A DNA stretch of 64,000 bases from an uncultured Bacillota bacterium (GTDB lineage Bacteria > Bacillota > Clostridia > Christensenellales > UBA1242): positions 54,552-118,551 of the forward strand of contig CAOJXO010000002.1 in the NCBI GenBank assembly GCA_948465545.1, read 5' to 3'. Positions 34,746 through 44,487 of the stretch are shown here, one piece after another. The notes beneath the pieces are model-generated. The model was not told where the DNA came from. It saw only the letters and a program-made list of their open reading frames with translations, and made no database searches. The position numbers and the translations under genes were made by a program. Every line of letters begins with the position of its first letter. Within the stretch, counting starts at the first letter, position 1.

Positions 34746-35612
34746 ATGCAATATCAGAAGTTCATAATTGATAAAAACTACAAAAATATATACTATTTTC
34801 TAAAAACAAACGGCTTTTCAGAAAGGTATATGTCTTTTCTACGCAAAGAATTAGGATACATTAAGAAAAATGGAACACCAGTCACCATTAAAGCCGATTT
34901 AAAACCAGAGGACACGCTTGAAGTTGTTGCAGATACTACTACAAAATCAAGTATTATGCAATGCATACTACCACTAGATATAGTTTTTGAAGATGATTAT
35001 TATTTAATAGTAAACAAGACAAGTGGGCTAGCCAGTATCCCTACCAAATCACACTATACAGAAAATTTATCTGGTGCGGTTGCACATTATCTTTCTTCCA
35101 CCCTATCAAACTTCACCTTGCGTGTTATTAATAGGCTTGATAAAGACACTGCTGGCATTGTTATATTTGCAAAGAGCCTATTTGCTTCAAATCAACTTAA
35201 AAATGTAGAAAAGACATATTACGCAATATGCGAAGGTATAATCGACACACCTATCACAATAAACAAACCTATTGAAACAATAAATGAAAATGGTATAAAC
35301 CAGCGAAAACGTGTAATTTCAGAAAATGGTAAAGAAGCAATAACCTATGTTACACCTATTAAAACATTTAAAAACTATTCACTAGTAAAACTTAACCTTG
35401 TACATGGCAGAACACACCAAATACGAGTACATCTTTCCAGCATAGAACACCCGCTTCTCGGCGATAGCCTATACGGAAAAGCAAGCGAATTAATTTCGCA
35501 TACCGCCCTTCTTTGCAAAAAGATAACATTTTTTCATCCTGTAGAAAAGAAAAAAATAGAACTTGAAGTAGATTTTCCAGAAGATTTCAAAAAGTTACTA
35601 AAAAACATGTAA
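34746..35612 (+). CDS. RluA-family pseudouridine synthase
   Basis: The enzyme isomerises specific uridines in rRNA or tRNA. The 288 residues have an N-terminal S4-like region (about 10-65), then IVNKTSGLASIPTKSHY, the catalytic Asp in RVINRLDKDTAGIVIFAKS near residue 132 and VHGRTHQIRVHLSSIEHPLLGD (in parts) near 218. The target uridine cannot be told. The start lacks a ribosome binding site and lies 6 bases after a -10 box. It is divergent from pheS and followed by the tRNA-Leu unit. Confidence 0.92.
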   Translation: MQYQKFIIDKNYKNIYYFLKTNGFSERYMSFLRKELGYIKKNGTPVTIKADLKPEDTLEVVADTTTKSSIMQCILPLDIVFEDDYYLIVNKTSGLASIPTKSHYTENLSGAVAHYLSSTLSNFTLRVINRLDKDTAGIVIFAKSLFASNQLKNVEKTYYAICEGIIDTPITINKPIETINENGINQRKRVISENGKEAITYVTPIKTFKNYSLVKLNLVHGRTHQIRVHLSSIEHPLLGDSLYGKASELISHTALLCKKITFFHPVEKKKIELEVDFPEDFKKLLKNM

Positions 35613-35618
35613 TTTTTC

Positions 35619-35647
35619 TTGACAATAAATATTTATTTATGTATACT
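35619..35647 (+). promoter_or_regulatory. Sigma-A promoter of tRNA-Leu unit
   Basis: TTGACA (35619-35624) and TATACT (35642-35647), spacer 17 bases, 24 bases before the first tRNA-like segment. Confidence 0.8.
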
Positions 35648-35671
35648 TACAAAGTACACTTAAATAGGTAT

Positions 35672-35756
35672 GCGGGCGTGGCGGAATGCGGGGTTCCCCG
35701 AAAACAGCGTTTTTGGGGTGCAAGTGGCAGACCGCACGTTTAAGAAAAACGTGCGC
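35672..35756 (+). pseudogene. Broken tRNA-Leu copy
   Basis: The first 17 bases (35672-35688) equal the 5' end of the intact tRNA-Leu at 35788. A 37-base segment rich in inverted repeats (CGGGG/CCCCG, CCCC-AAAAC/GTTTT-GGGG) then interrupts the D loop. GGCAGAC and CGCACGTTTAAG resume, but the anticodon stem closes as a simple hairpin (GCACGTTT/AAACGTGC) and no variable arm, T arm or acceptor 3' strand exists. It cannot form a normal tRNA. It shares the transcript with the intact gene. Confidence 0.75.
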
Positions 35757-35787
35757 ATAATAAAAAAAGTGTTCTAATAGCAAAATT

Positions 35788-35869
35788 GCGGGCGTGGCGG
35801 AATGGCAGACGCGCACGTTTAAGGGGCGTGTTCGAAAGAGTGTGGGTTCAAGTCCCACCGCCCGCACCA
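35788..35869 (+). tRNA. tRNA-Leu, anticodon AAG
   Basis: Acceptor GCGGGCG pairs with CGCCCGC (35859-35865), followed by an A discriminator and encoded CCA (35867-35869). The D arm (GGCAGACGC) and the T arm (GTGGG-TTCAAGT-CCCAC) are regular and there is a type II variable arm. The anticodon stem CACGT/GCGTG leaves the loop TTAAGGG, giving anticodon AAG (35821-35823). A34 would need deamination to inosine. Confidence 0.9.
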
Positions 35870-35877
35870 AAAAATCT

Positions 35878-35905
35878 TAATCCCAACTTTTCTAAGTTGG
35901 GATTA
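35878..35905 (+). terminator. Terminator after tRNA-Leu
   Basis: Perfect 12-bp stem TAATCCCAACTT/AAGTTGGGATTA with a TTCT loop; the following T content is weak (TATAT). Confidence 0.75.
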
Positions 35906-35923
35906 TATATTAGGAAATAAAAT

Positions 35924-36688
35924 ATGAATAAATATATATTCTTTATTGATGCTGACAACACTCTAGTTAAAAGAAACGGAAATAAAATAGACGACAAAAC
36001 ACTTTGCCAAATGCAAAAAATGAAAAAAAGTGGGCATATTTTTGTGCTAGCTACTGGAAGAGCCCTTCCATCTATTAACAGAATTAAAGGCGTTACCGTG
36101 TTTGATTTTTATGCTGCTTTATTTGGAAGTTTGATAATAGATTCTAAAAGTAAAGCCATTGTTTATAGAGGCAGAACCTTTGATAAAAATTCAATTTCTT
36201 CACTTGTTGATTATCTTCAAACCAATAAAATAGAATGGGAATACAAATGTGAAGACGGACAAAAAACAATCTCACAAAATGAGGACTATTTAAATAAAAC
36301 TGTTGCAACTAAAGTGTCATGGCAAGAACTTGAAAATGATATAAAAGAAAACAAAATATTTCAACTACTAGTTAATGGACGTATTGATAATAAGGTTACT
36401 AATAACAAAAATTTTAATTTCTTCTATATGCCAGAAGATTACTCTGATGTTTCTCTAAAAGGGGTTGATAAATCACAAATACTTTTATATTTTAGAAAAA
36501 TTTATCCTAACTATAAATTTGTTGCTATTGGCGACTCTGAAAATGACCTTCCAATGTTTAAAGTCGCAGACATGTCTATCGCAATGGGAAATGCAATCGA
36601 AAAAGTAAAAAAACAAGCAACCTTCATTACAAAACCATTTGATAAAGATGGACTTCTTTACGCATTTAAAGAAATCTTAGAAATTTAA
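35924..36688 (+). CDS. HAD-superfamily (Cof-type) phosphatase
   Basis: The 254-residue protein is a Cof/HAD-IIB sugar-phosphate or nucleotide phosphatase. Motif I is FFIDADNTLVKRNG (DxD near residues 7-9), the C2 cap lies at about 80-180, and motif IV is VAIGDSENDLPMFKVADMSIAMGNA (in parts) near 203. The second motif I Asp is present, so a phosphatase is likely; the substrate is unknown. TAGGAAA lies 8 bases before the ATG. It is downstream of the tRNA-Leu terminator. Confidence 0.88.
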   Translation: MNKYIFFIDADNTLVKRNGNKIDDKTLCQMQKMKKSGHIFVLATGRALPSINRIKGVTVFDFYAALFGSLIIDSKSKAIVYRGRTFDKNSISSLVDYLQTNKIEWEYKCEDGQKTISQNEDYLNKTVATKVSWQELENDIKENKIFQLLVNGRIDNKVTNNKNFNFFYMPEDYSDVSLKGVDKSQILLYFRKIYPNYKFVAIGDSENDLPMFKVADMSIAMGNAIEKVKKQATFITKPFDKDGLLYAFKEILEI

Positions 36689-36701
36689 AAATAAAATGCT
36701 A

Positions 36702-36730
36702 TTGCTTTATATGAAAACTTATGGTATAAT
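36702..36730 (+). promoter_or_regulatory. Sigma-A promoter of the 316-aa gene
   Basis: TTGCTT (36702-36707) and perfect TATAAT (36725-36730), spacer 17 bases, followed by a GTAGGAG site. Confidence 0.8.
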
Positions 36731-36751
36731 ACATTCGTAGGAGTTAAAAAA

Positions 36752-37702
36752 ATGTATTCACAAAAAAGAACAGAACGAATGATTAAAAAGAATAATCAAA
36801 GAAAAGAAAAAGCGATTCTTAAACTTAACAAAAAATTAAAAATCACAAGCAAAACTTCACAAGAAGAAATAAATGCAAAATACTTGGAATATGTTAAAAC
36901 CGCCCCTTATGTTGGCGATGTGTTTTTAACAGACGTACAATATAACGACCCAGACTTTATGCTTGCTTTTTATAAAGCAAACACACAAAGTCTATTATAC
37001 AAAACCCCAACCGACACTCTTCAACAAAACCAAGATTTTATGATTGAATACTACAAATTAAGATATCAACAAGAATTTGAACGTGAACAACATTTTGGAG
37101 GAACAGTAGAACTGTCTAGTATTATCAACCGTTATCAACCACTATTAAGAAAAACTGAATTTATAGAGAAACTTGCAACAGTTTTTCCTGAATATAACAC
37201 TTTGGAAGAAGTGTATAAAGCAATGTGTTCTATCATAATCGGAAGGCATATGGCTGAAAAAGACTACTTAAACCTAGTATCAAACCTCCCAACAGAATTT
37301 CTTTCTTCCCAAGCCGAAAAATTTGGCGGATATGCATTAGCTTATATCCCTAAAAATCATCCTAAATTTGACGATTTTGTTAAAGCAGGCATTGAATGCG
37401 ACAATTTTGAATCATTAGTTCAATTAGATATAAACAAGGTACTTGATAATAAAGACCTTATCATAAAAGCCTATGAAAATAGTGGTGATGTTAGAAGGTT
37501 AACAAAATATCTTACACATGATTTAGATCCTAATCGCGTTCATGTTGATACAGAACCATACTATCACGAACATATTATCTTTGATGAGGATTATGAAAAA
37601 GTACAACTTACATTATTGCAAGATGAGGATCTTCTTAATATAATCAACAATGCAACATCTGAAGATACTAAAAAGCAACCAACTAACAATGAGGCTGAAT
37701 AA
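36752..37702 (+). CDS. Unknown 316-aa soluble protein
   Basis: I do not recognise this protein. It starts with a strongly basic segment (KRTERMIKKNNQRKEKAILK within the first 25 residues), then a largely helical body without membrane segments, signal peptide, Cys motif or nucleotide-binding motif, and ends in an acidic, disordered-looking tail. It has its own promoter, a GTAGGAG ribosome binding site and a terminator shared with clpX. The basic N-terminus could bind nucleic acid, but nothing shows it. Confidence 0.75.
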   Translation: MYSQKRTERMIKKNNQRKEKAILKLNKKLKITSKTSQEEINAKYLEYVKTAPYVGDVFLTDVQYNDPDFMLAFYKANTQSLLYKTPTDTLQQNQDFMIEYYKLRYQQEFEREQHFGGTVELSSIINRYQPLLRKTEFIEKLATVFPEYNTLEEVYKAMCSIIIGRHMAEKDYLNLVSNLPTEFLSSQAEKFGGYALAYIPKNHPKFDDFVKAGIECDNFESLVQLDINKVLDNKDLIIKAYENSGDVRRLTKYLTHDLDPNRVHVDTEPYYHEHIIFDEDYEKVQLTLLQDEDLLNIINNATSEDTKKQPTNNEAE

Positions 37703-37729
37703 AAAAAGTAGGGACTACCCTACTTTTTT
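37702..37729. terminator. Bidirectional terminator
   Basis: AAAAAAGTAGGG/CCCTACTTTTTT with an ACTA loop, between the 316-aa gene (+) and clpX (-). Confidence 0.92.
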
Positions 37730-38977
37730 ATTTTCATTTTCAATTTTAATAATTTCTGGCTGACTATCTTCTATTTCAATAAACTTGTCAGTAACCACAA
37801 TCTTTGATATATCTTTTTGGCTTGGCACATCATACATAAGCCTGTTCATCTTAGTTTCAAGAATGGTACGAAGCCCCCTTGCACCCGTCTTTAAATCCAT
37901 AGCCCGTTTCGCCACAGCCTTGATTGCCTCTTCTGAAAATTCAATATCAATACCATCAATCTTAAACATAAGTTTATATTGTTTTATAATTGAATTCTTT
38001 GGCTCAACTAATATCTTAGATAGTGCTTTTTCATCAAGGTCATCAAGCCCAACAACAACAGGAAGTCTGCCGATAAACTCTGGAATAAGACCAAACTTAA
38101 TAAGGTCGTTTGGTTGCACGCCCTTTACCATATCAGCACTTATCTTCTCATTTTCACCTGTTACATTAGCATTAAATCCAAGAGAAGAAGTATCATTTAA
38201 ACGTTTTTCGATAATCTTATCAAGCCCAACAAAAGCTCCACCACAAATAAACAAAATGTTTGTAGTGTCAATTTGAAGCATCTCTTGATGTGGATGTTTA
38301 CGTCCACCTTGAGGTGGAACATTTGCCACAGTACTTTCCATAATTTTAAGAAGTGCTTGTTGCACACCTTCGCCAGCAACATCACGTGTTATAGAAACAT
38401 TCTGAGTTTTCTTAGCAATCTTATCAATCTCATCAATATAAATAATGCCACGTTGTGCCTTACCTATATCGTAATCAGCATTCTGAATAAGTTTTAATAA
38501 AATATTTTCAACATCGTCACCAACATATCCAGCCTCTGTTAAGGTTGTAGCGTCAGCAGACGCAAAAGGTACTTGCAAAATCTTAGCAAGAGTTTTTGCA
38601 AGCAACGTCTTACCAGAACCAGTTGGCCCAACCATTAAAATGTTGCTTTTTTCAAGTTCAACATCTTTATTTTCGTTACCATTTGAAAAATTATAATTAA
38701 TACGCTTATAATGGTTATAAACGGCAACAGCAAGCACGCGCTTTGCCTCGTCCTGTCCGATAATATAGTCGTCAAGTCTGCTTTTAATCTCCGCAGGGGT
38801 TGGAAGTTCAATCTTCTCAAAGGTAGAGTTCTTTTCTTCTTCGCTTAAAATATCACGACAAATGTTTATACACTCATCACAAATAAACGCCTCACCACCA
38901 GGACTAGCCACCAACTTTTTAGCATTCTTTTGTGATTTTCCGCAGAACGAACAACTGCAAGATTCGTCATCAATCAT
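37715..38977 (-). CDS. clpX: ATP-dependent Clp protease ATPase subunit ClpX
   Basis: ClpX unfolds substrates and feeds them to ClpP. The 420 residues contain the N-terminal C4 zinc-binding domain ([25 protein letters not shown]), Walker [18 protein letters not shown] near residue 117, Walker [15 protein letters not shown] near 180, the pore loop region [10 protein letters not shown], the IGF loop ([13 protein letters not shown]) and sensor 2 near 365 ([10 protein letters not shown]). AAGGAGGGG precedes the ATG. It follows clpP by 9 bases. Confidence 0.98.
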   Translation of the reverse strand: MIDDESCSCSFCGKSQKNAKKLVASPGGEAFICDECINICRDILSEEEKNSTFEKIELPTPAEIKSRLDDYIIGQDEAKRVLAVAVYNHYKRINYNFSNGNENKDVELEKSNILMVGPTGSGKTLLAKTLAKILQVPFASADATTLTEAGYVGDDVENILLKLIQNADYDIGKAQRGIIYIDEIDKIAKKTQNVSITRDVAGEGVQQALLKIMESTVANVPPQGGRKHPHQEMLQIDTTNILFICGGAFVGLDKIIEKRLNDTSSLGFNANVTGENEKISADMVKGVQPNDLIKFGLIPEFIGRLPVVVGLDDLDEKALSKILVEPKNSIIKQYKLMFKIDGIDIEFSEEAIKAVAKRAMDLKTGARGLRTILETKMNRLMYDVPSQKDISKIVVTDKFIEIEDSQPEIIKIENENKKVG

Positions 38978-38986
38978 AACCCCTCC

Positions 38987-39577
38987 TTACTGTTTCTTCT
39001 TACGTGATACAAATATTTCATCAATAAGACCGTACGCCTTTGCCTCCTCAGCAGTCATATAGTTATCCCTATCAGTATCCTTTTCAACAATTTCAATAGG
39101 TTTTCCAGTGTTTTCGCTAAGCATATCGTTAATCTTTTTCTTAATCTTTGCAATTTGATTTGCTTGAATCATAATATCACTTGCCTGTCCTTGAGCACCA
39201 CCAAGAGGTTGATGAATCATAATTTCGCTGTTTGGAAGAGCAAACCTTTTACCTTTTGTTCCGCCAGCAAGCAAGAATGCACCCATTGATGCTGCAAGTC
39301 CTACACAAATCGTAGAAACATCACACTTGATATATCTCATTGTGTCATAGATAGCAAGCCCTGCACTTACGCTTCCACCAGGGCTATTGATATAGATATA
39401 AATATCTTTATCGGGATTCTTACCCTCTAAATAGATAAGTTGAGCGATAACATTATTTGCAAGATTATCATCAACCTCTCCATTTAAAAAGATGATACGG
39501 TCTTCAAGAAGTCTTGAATAAATATCATAAGACCTCTCTCCGCCATTTGTTTGGTCAACAACCATAGGAATTAACAT
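38987..39577 (-). CDS. clpP: ATP-dependent Clp protease proteolytic subunit ClpP
   Basis: ClpP forms the double-heptamer peptidase barrel. The 196 residues carry [19 protein letters not shown], the catalytic Ser in [19 protein letters not shown] near 97, His in [18 protein letters not shown] near 122 and Asp in [16 protein letters not shown] near 171. A GGAGGATAT site precedes the ATG. It lies between tig and clpX, a common order for this protein quality-control unit. Confidence 0.98.
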   Translation of the reverse strand: MLIPMVVDQTNGGERSYDIYSRLLEDRIIFLNGEVDDNLANNVIAQLIYLEGKNPDKDIYIYINSPGGSVSAGLAIYDTMRYIKCDVSTICVGLAASMGAFLLAGGTKGKRFALPNSEIMIHQPLGGAQGQASDIMIQANQIAKIKKKINDMLSENTGKPIEIVEKDTDRDNYMTAEEAKAYGLIDEIFVSRKKKQ

Positions 39578-39654
39578 AATTATATCCTCCCTAATTAGTT
39601 TACTTTTATTCTCATAATTTCATTAGCAAAAACCATGCGAAAAAAGTCGGTTAA

Positions 39655-40932
39655 TTACTTACTTTGTTTACTCTTTAAGAAAGCGATTACCTTTTCCATT
39701 AAAATTTCATTTTCAAAGTATGCAACATCATCCTGTGAAACATTTTTCTTAAGTTCTTCTTCACTCATGCCATATTGAGAAGCATAAACCTTATATTTTT
39801 CTTCAAGGTCAGCGTCGCTTACCTCAATCTTGTTTTCAGAAATTAACTTTTGAAGTACCAATCTTGTTTTAACAGTCTTTTCTGCATCTTTTTCCATTTT
39901 TTCATGGAAAGCATCAAAGGTAGAGCCTGTGTATTGAAGATAAGTTTCCAAAGTCATATTCTGATGAGAGAGTCTATGCTCAAAATTATGAATCATATGA
40001 TGAGCCTCATCATGAATCATAGAATGTGGAATGTCTACTGTTGCACCAGCAACCACCTCTTCAATAAGAGCATTTTCAAAATCAAAGTCAGCCTTTCTTT
40101 CAGCGTCTTGTAAAAGTTTTTCCTTAATACTCTTTTTATATTCATCAAGAGTCTCAAATTCTGTACAATCAGAAACAAACTTGTCATCAACATCTGGCAC
40201 TTGTTTTTCTTCAACCTTTTTAACTGTTACAGCAAAAACAGCAGGTTTTCCTTTAAGACTTGCTTCATGATATTCTTTAGGGAATGTTACATTAACATCT
40301 TTACTTTCCCCTTTCTTCATACCAACTAATTGTTCTTCAAATCCTTCAATGAAAGTGTGAGAGCCAAGTTCAAGACGATAATTTTCAGCAGTACCGCCCT
40401 CAAACTTCTTGCCGTTTACAGAACCAGAGAAATCGATACAAACTATATCACCGTTTTTTGCTTCTCTATCGGCTTCAACAAATCTGGCATGAGCACTTCT
40501 CATTCTTTCAATTTCAACTTCAACAGCCTTATCATCTACCTTAGCCTTAGTCTTTTTTGCTTTTAATGCAGAAAGAGAGCCAAGAGTTACCTCTGGCATA
40601 AGGTCAAAAGTTAATGTTGCCTCAATACCTTTATCAGCAGTAAAACTATCCATATTTACATCTGGCATTGATGCAGGATGAACGTCTTTATTTTCTCTTA
40701 AAAACTTAGCAAATTCTTGTGATATAACATCATTAAATGCGTCATCAAAAAATACAGTATCACCATAATTTTGTTCAATTACTCTTCTAGGCACTTTACC
40801 TTGGCGGAATCCTTGAACCTTGTATTTACCTTTATTTTTTTCATAGGCTTTTTCAAGAGCAGCCTCCCAATCCTTTGAATTGATTGTAACCTTTAATTTA
40901 CCTTGTTTTTCTTGTCTATCGTACTTATACAT
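39655..40932 (-). CDS. tig: Trigger factor
   Basis: Trigger factor is the ribosome-bound chaperone at the polypeptide exit. The 425 residues include the N-terminal ribosome-binding domain (YKVQGFRQGKVPRRVIEQNYG contains the ribosome signature region near 37-57, given here as VQGFRQGKVPRRVIE), the PPIase domain (GDIVCIDFSGSVNGKKFEGG, LELGSHTFIEGFEEQLVGM) at about 150-245 and the helical C-terminal chaperone domain. AAAGGAG precedes the ATG. It heads the tig-clpP-clpX unit behind a clear promoter. Confidence 0.96.
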   Translation of the reverse strand: MYKYDRQEKQGKLKVTINSKDWEAALEKAYEKNKGKYKVQGFRQGKVPRRVIEQNYGDTVFFDDAFNDVISQEFAKFLRENKDVHPASMPDVNMDSFTADKGIEATLTFDLMPEVTLGSLSALKAKKTKAKVDDKAVEVEIERMRSAHARFVEADREAKNGDIVCIDFSGSVNGKKFEGGTAENYRLELGSHTFIEGFEEQLVGMKKGESKDVNVTFPKEYHEASLKGKPAVFAVTVKKVEEKQVPDVDDKFVSDCTEFETLDEYKKSIKEKLLQDAERKADFDFENALIEEVVAGATVDIPHSMIHDEAHHMIHNFEHRLSHQNMTLETYLQYTGSTFDAFHEKMEKDAEKTVKTRLVLQKLISENKIEVSDADLEEKYKVYASQYGMSEEELKKNVSQDDVAYFENEILMEKVIAFLKSKQSK

Positions 40933-40969
40933 AATTTTCTCCTTTTTCTAGTTTAATTAGACTGTGATA

Positions 40970-40998
40970 ATTATATCATACTCCCACAATTTTCGCAA
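40970..40998 (-). promoter_or_regulatory. Sigma-A promoter of tig-clpP-clpX
   Basis: On the minus strand TTGCGA (40998-40993) and perfect TATAAT (40975-40970), spacer 17 bases. I see no clear CtsR operator repeat. Confidence 0.75.
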
Positions 40999-41045
40999 CT
41001 AAAAACGCCATTAAAATATTGTTGTATTTAATTCTAGCCATAAAT

Positions 41046-41070
41046 AAAAAAGCGAATAATCTCGCTTTTT
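41046..41070 (-). terminator. Terminator after the 123-aa gene
   Basis: AAAAAAGCGA/TCGCTTTTT with a six-base loop; T-run on the minus strand. It ends the gap-to-41069 run. Confidence 0.85.
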
Positions 41071-41440
41071 ATATAGTAAAAAATAGAACAAAACATGCAA
41101 TAAAAATACCTAAACAAAACCCAATTTTAATCAAAGCTTCACATTTTTGAGTCCACTGTGATTTTTTAAATTTTTTAAGATAATAGGCTTTATTGTTTTC
41201 TATATCTGTAATATTAAGGTTGGTTTTATTAACCAATGTTGCAACATAAAAATTAAAATCTTCATCTATATTTTTTCTATATTTATTTATATATTTTATA
41301 ATCAGCATTATAGCCCAATATAGTGTTATAAAACAAGAAAAAACTAGGGCAAAATATACAAATCCTGCCCATACGTTTTTTAATAAACCAGATGTTAAAA
41401 TGCATATTATTGAAATAAGCGTTACTATAAAATTAATCAT
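41069..41440 (-). CDS. Small membrane protein of unknown function (123 aa)
   Basis: The 123-residue protein has hydrophobic segments near residues 2-20, 26-50 and 100-122, with a charged loop between. No family is recognised. A TATAAT on the minus strand (41452-41447) stands 6 bases before the ATG, and there is no ribosome binding site, so it may have a leaderless transcript of its own as well as lying 7 bases after the 105-aa gene. Confidence 0.65.
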   Translation of the reverse strand: MINFIVTLISIICILTSGLLKNVWAGFVYFALVFSCFITLYWAIMLIIKYINKYRKNIDEDFNFYVATLVNKTNLNITDIENNKAYYLKKFKKSQWTQKCEALIKIGFCLGIFIACFVLFFTI

Positions 41441-41446
41441 TTTGCC

Positions 41447-41452
41447 ATTATA
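41447..41452 (-). promoter_or_regulatory. -10 box of a predicted leaderless promoter
   Basis: TATAAT on the minus strand, with 6 bases to ATG at 41440; a TTGTAA lies 18 bases further upstream. It overlaps the stop codon of the 105-aa gene. Confidence 0.5.
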
Positions 41453-41765
41453 CTAAAGTTACGATATACATTACAATAATAATAACTACAAAAACTATAT
41501 AGCAAATCAACCATGCAATATGACGTTTTCTCTTTACCCAGAATGCAGCAAGAATCATTGCAAGTACATAAGCAATCGCATTACCAACGGTAGAGAACGC
41601 TTTAAATAAATCGCCATTTCCTTTAAAGATTACACTTAAAATAAGTGCAATAGCGATACATGCAGTACCAAAATATGCAAAGCAATCAAGTATCTTTTGG
41701 AAACTCCACCTTGCAGTTGATTTTGTTGTTGTAGTTGTTGATTTTTGTTTTTCTTTCTTAGCCAT
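41448..41765 (-). CDS. Small membrane protein of unknown function (105 aa)
   Basis: The 105-residue protein begins with a Lys/Thr-rich cytosolic segment (MAKKEKQKSTTTTTKSTAR) followed by three hydrophobic segments at about 25-44, 56-75 and 82-104, separated by WVKRKR. No family is recognised. AAAGGAGGATATT precedes the ATG. It follows gap by about 20 bases on the same strand and is probably co-transcribed. Confidence 0.75.
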   Translation of the reverse strand: MAKKEKQKSTTTTTKSTARWSFQKILDCFAYFGTACIAIALILSVIFKGNGDLFKAFSTVGNAIAYVLAMILAAFWVKRKRHIAWLICYIVFVVIIIVMYIVTLV

Positions 41766-41785
41766 AATATCCTCCTTTTATATAT

Positions 41786-42793
<1,008 letters not shown>

Positions 42794-43576
42794 TCACCCC
42801 TTTTTAGCCACTTCAATGGCTTTTTTAATATCTTTTTTCCCTATTTTCAGATTGAATAGATAGGTTATCATAAGTAATGCACTTGTAGATAAGCAGATAA
42901 TATCAAGACAAGCAATAAGAAGACCAATGACAACATTGACTTTAACGAACACACTGATTAATGCAGTTGCCACAACGCCTATCATTAAAGACAATATTGC
43001 AAACAAAAGAAGCCTTACTCCCGTTCCCTTATCACAATTTACTTTGGCTTTTGGTGAAGATGATTTGACCGTATCCTGAGTAACCCCCTTCCATCTATCC
43101 ACCCTAGTACAATAAGATAGATTACTTACATTTGTCAAAACATTTCCAAGCCCCGCATTGAAATATACAAGAGAGGTATCACCATGGAAAAACTTTACAC
43201 CAAAAATAGCCCTTACAATCTTTCTCCAAAGATTATTAAATAAACTTGACACTGGGTTCATTTTCTTATCTTCACATATGACAATCTGTGCCTCTTTATT
43301 TATAAACTGATAAAACTCTTCTCTAGTAAAAGGCTTACGTGCAATAAACACCGCTTCGCCAAGTAGAAGTGGTTGAAGAGCATTTATAATTTCCTCTCTG
43401 CCACTACCATCATCATAAACCTTAACAATCGCATTAGGGATATTAAAGTCATAAACATTTGCTATCGTTTTAGTAACTCCAATTACAAGTTGAAGATTAA
43501 TGTCATCACAAATCTCACGTGCTGACTTTAAAAATTGTTCTGGTTTGTCAACAACAGGGATAAGAACATTTATCAT
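42794..43576 (-). CDS. Glycosyltransferase-like membrane protein of unknown function (260 aa)
   Basis: The first 170 residues read like a degenerate GT2-type domain: a starting strand MINVLIPVVDKPEQFLKSA, a charged turn VYDDGSGREEIINALQPLL, and an insert with FNAGLGNVLTNVSNLSY. The usual DxD motif is not seen, so activity is doubtful. Two C-terminal hydrophobic hairpins (about 188-210 and 215-242) anchor it in the membrane. AGGAGGGAG precedes the ATG. It lies 8 bases after rpiB and 3 before gap, so it is in the same transcript. Confidence 0.6.
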   Translation of the reverse strand: MINVLIPVVDKPEQFLKSAREICDDINLQLVIGVTKTIANVYDFNIPNAIVKVYDDGSGREEIINALQPLLLGEAVFIARKPFTREEFYQFINKEAQIVICEDKKMNPVSSLFNNLWRKIVRAIFGVKFFHGDTSLVYFNAGLGNVLTNVSNLSYCTRVDRWKGVTQDTVKSSSPKAKVNCDKGTGVRLLLFAILSLMIGVVATALISVFVKVNVVIGLLIACLDIICLSTSALLMITYLFNLKIGKKDIKKAIEVAKKG

Positions 43577-43584
43577 ACTCCCTC

Positions 43585-44007
43585 CTATAATTTTTTAAGG
43601 CGTCTTGCATGACGTCCACCCTCAAAATCGGTGGTAAGAAAGACTTTAACAATCTTAATAGCCTTTTTAGGTTTCATAAAACGACCAGGTAAAACCAATA
43701 CATTAGCGTCATTATGCCCCCTTGCAAGAGAGGCAACAGGAACGCTTGTGCAAAGAGCCGCCCGTATTTTAGGATTTCTATTAGCGGCAATCACCATACC
43801 GTTACCAGTACCACAAATATAAATACCTACATTGCGAGGGTCTTCAAGCACCTTAGCATTGCCTGCCTTTGCAAAGTCAGGATAATCATCCCCACCCTCT
43901 CTGCTATAACAGCCAACATCAATAGCAATAATGTTTTCCTTATTGAAAAACTTTTTAATCTCCTCTTTAAGTAGATACCCTGCATGATCGCTTGCTAAAA
44001 TAATCAT
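43585..44007 (-). CDS. rpiB: Ribose-5-phosphate isomerase B
   Basis: RpiB interconverts ribose-5-phosphate and ribulose-5-phosphate. The 140 residues show ILASDHAGYLLKEEIKKF at the start, DVGCYSREGGDDYPDFAK, the catalytic Cys in IYICGTGNGMVIAANR near 66-81, and ARGHNDANVLVLPGRF. GAGGGAGC precedes the ATG, which overlaps the phosphatase stop by 4 bases. It is part of the rsfS-to-gap run. Confidence 0.93.
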   Translation of the reverse strand: MIILASDHAGYLLKEEIKKFFNKENIIAIDVGCYSREGGDDYPDFAKAGNAKVLEDPRNVGIYICGTGNGMVIAANRNPKIRAALCTSVPVASLARGHNDANVLVLPGRFMKPKKAIKIVKVFLTTDFEGGRHARRLKKL

Positions 44008-44426
44008 TTTTGCTCCCTCATTTTATTTAATAGAATTTTTACAGCCTGATAGATTTCTTGTGCCGTCTTGAAATAGATTTCTTCATTTTGACCATAAGGA
44101 TCTTGTATATCCTTGCCAATCAAACTACCAAGACTTATCACCTTTCCTTGCCCGAGCACATTCTTTTGTGACTGCGTCATGGTGACATATAAGGTGTTGC
44201 TGTCTAGTTTACCAAGTTTAACAGACTTCCTGTTAGCACCACTTGCACCAAATCTTTTCAGCACAGATTTTGCATTGACAGCAATATTTTCGCCAGTAGC
44301 ATTAATTCCTCTTGATGACACCTTGATATTTTTAACACCAAGTTTTTTAAGTTCCATCTTAGTAAGCCTTTCTGCCATAACTGAGCGACAAGTATTCCCC
44401 GTGCAAACATAGCAAAGTTTTATCAA
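44004..44426 (-). CDS. Low-molecular-weight protein tyrosine phosphatase family
   Basis: The P-loop VCTGNTCRSVMAE (residues about 7-19) has the CX5R signature, and the general-acid Asp lies in QDPYGQNEEIYF near 108. The 140 residues match the family, which includes tyrosine- and arginine-phosphate phosphatases such as YwlE; the pairing with rpiB is frequent and favours the YwlE type. The start is TTG at 44426 with TCTGGAGGTAG upstream. It overlaps rpiB by 4 bases. Confidence 0.88.
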   Translation of the reverse strand: MIKLCYVCTGNTCRSVMAERLTKMELKKLGVKNIKVSSRGINATGENIAVNAKSVLKRFGASGANRKSVKLGKLDSNTLYVTMTQSQKNVLGQGKVISLGSLIGKDIQDPYGQNEEIYFKTAQEIYQAVKILLNKMREQK

Positions 44427-44487
44427 CTGCTACCTCCAGACAAATTAATATTACCATAATAATAAAAAAAAACAAAGTAAATACACT

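Noticed and set aside
35637-35870. A 77-codon open frame on the minus strand across the tRNA-Leu region
   Set aside because: It is the antisense of a tRNA gene and its degenerate copy. The predicted peptide (AVGLEPTLFRTRPLN type) is a well-known artefact of annotating through tRNAs, and it has no ribosome binding site.
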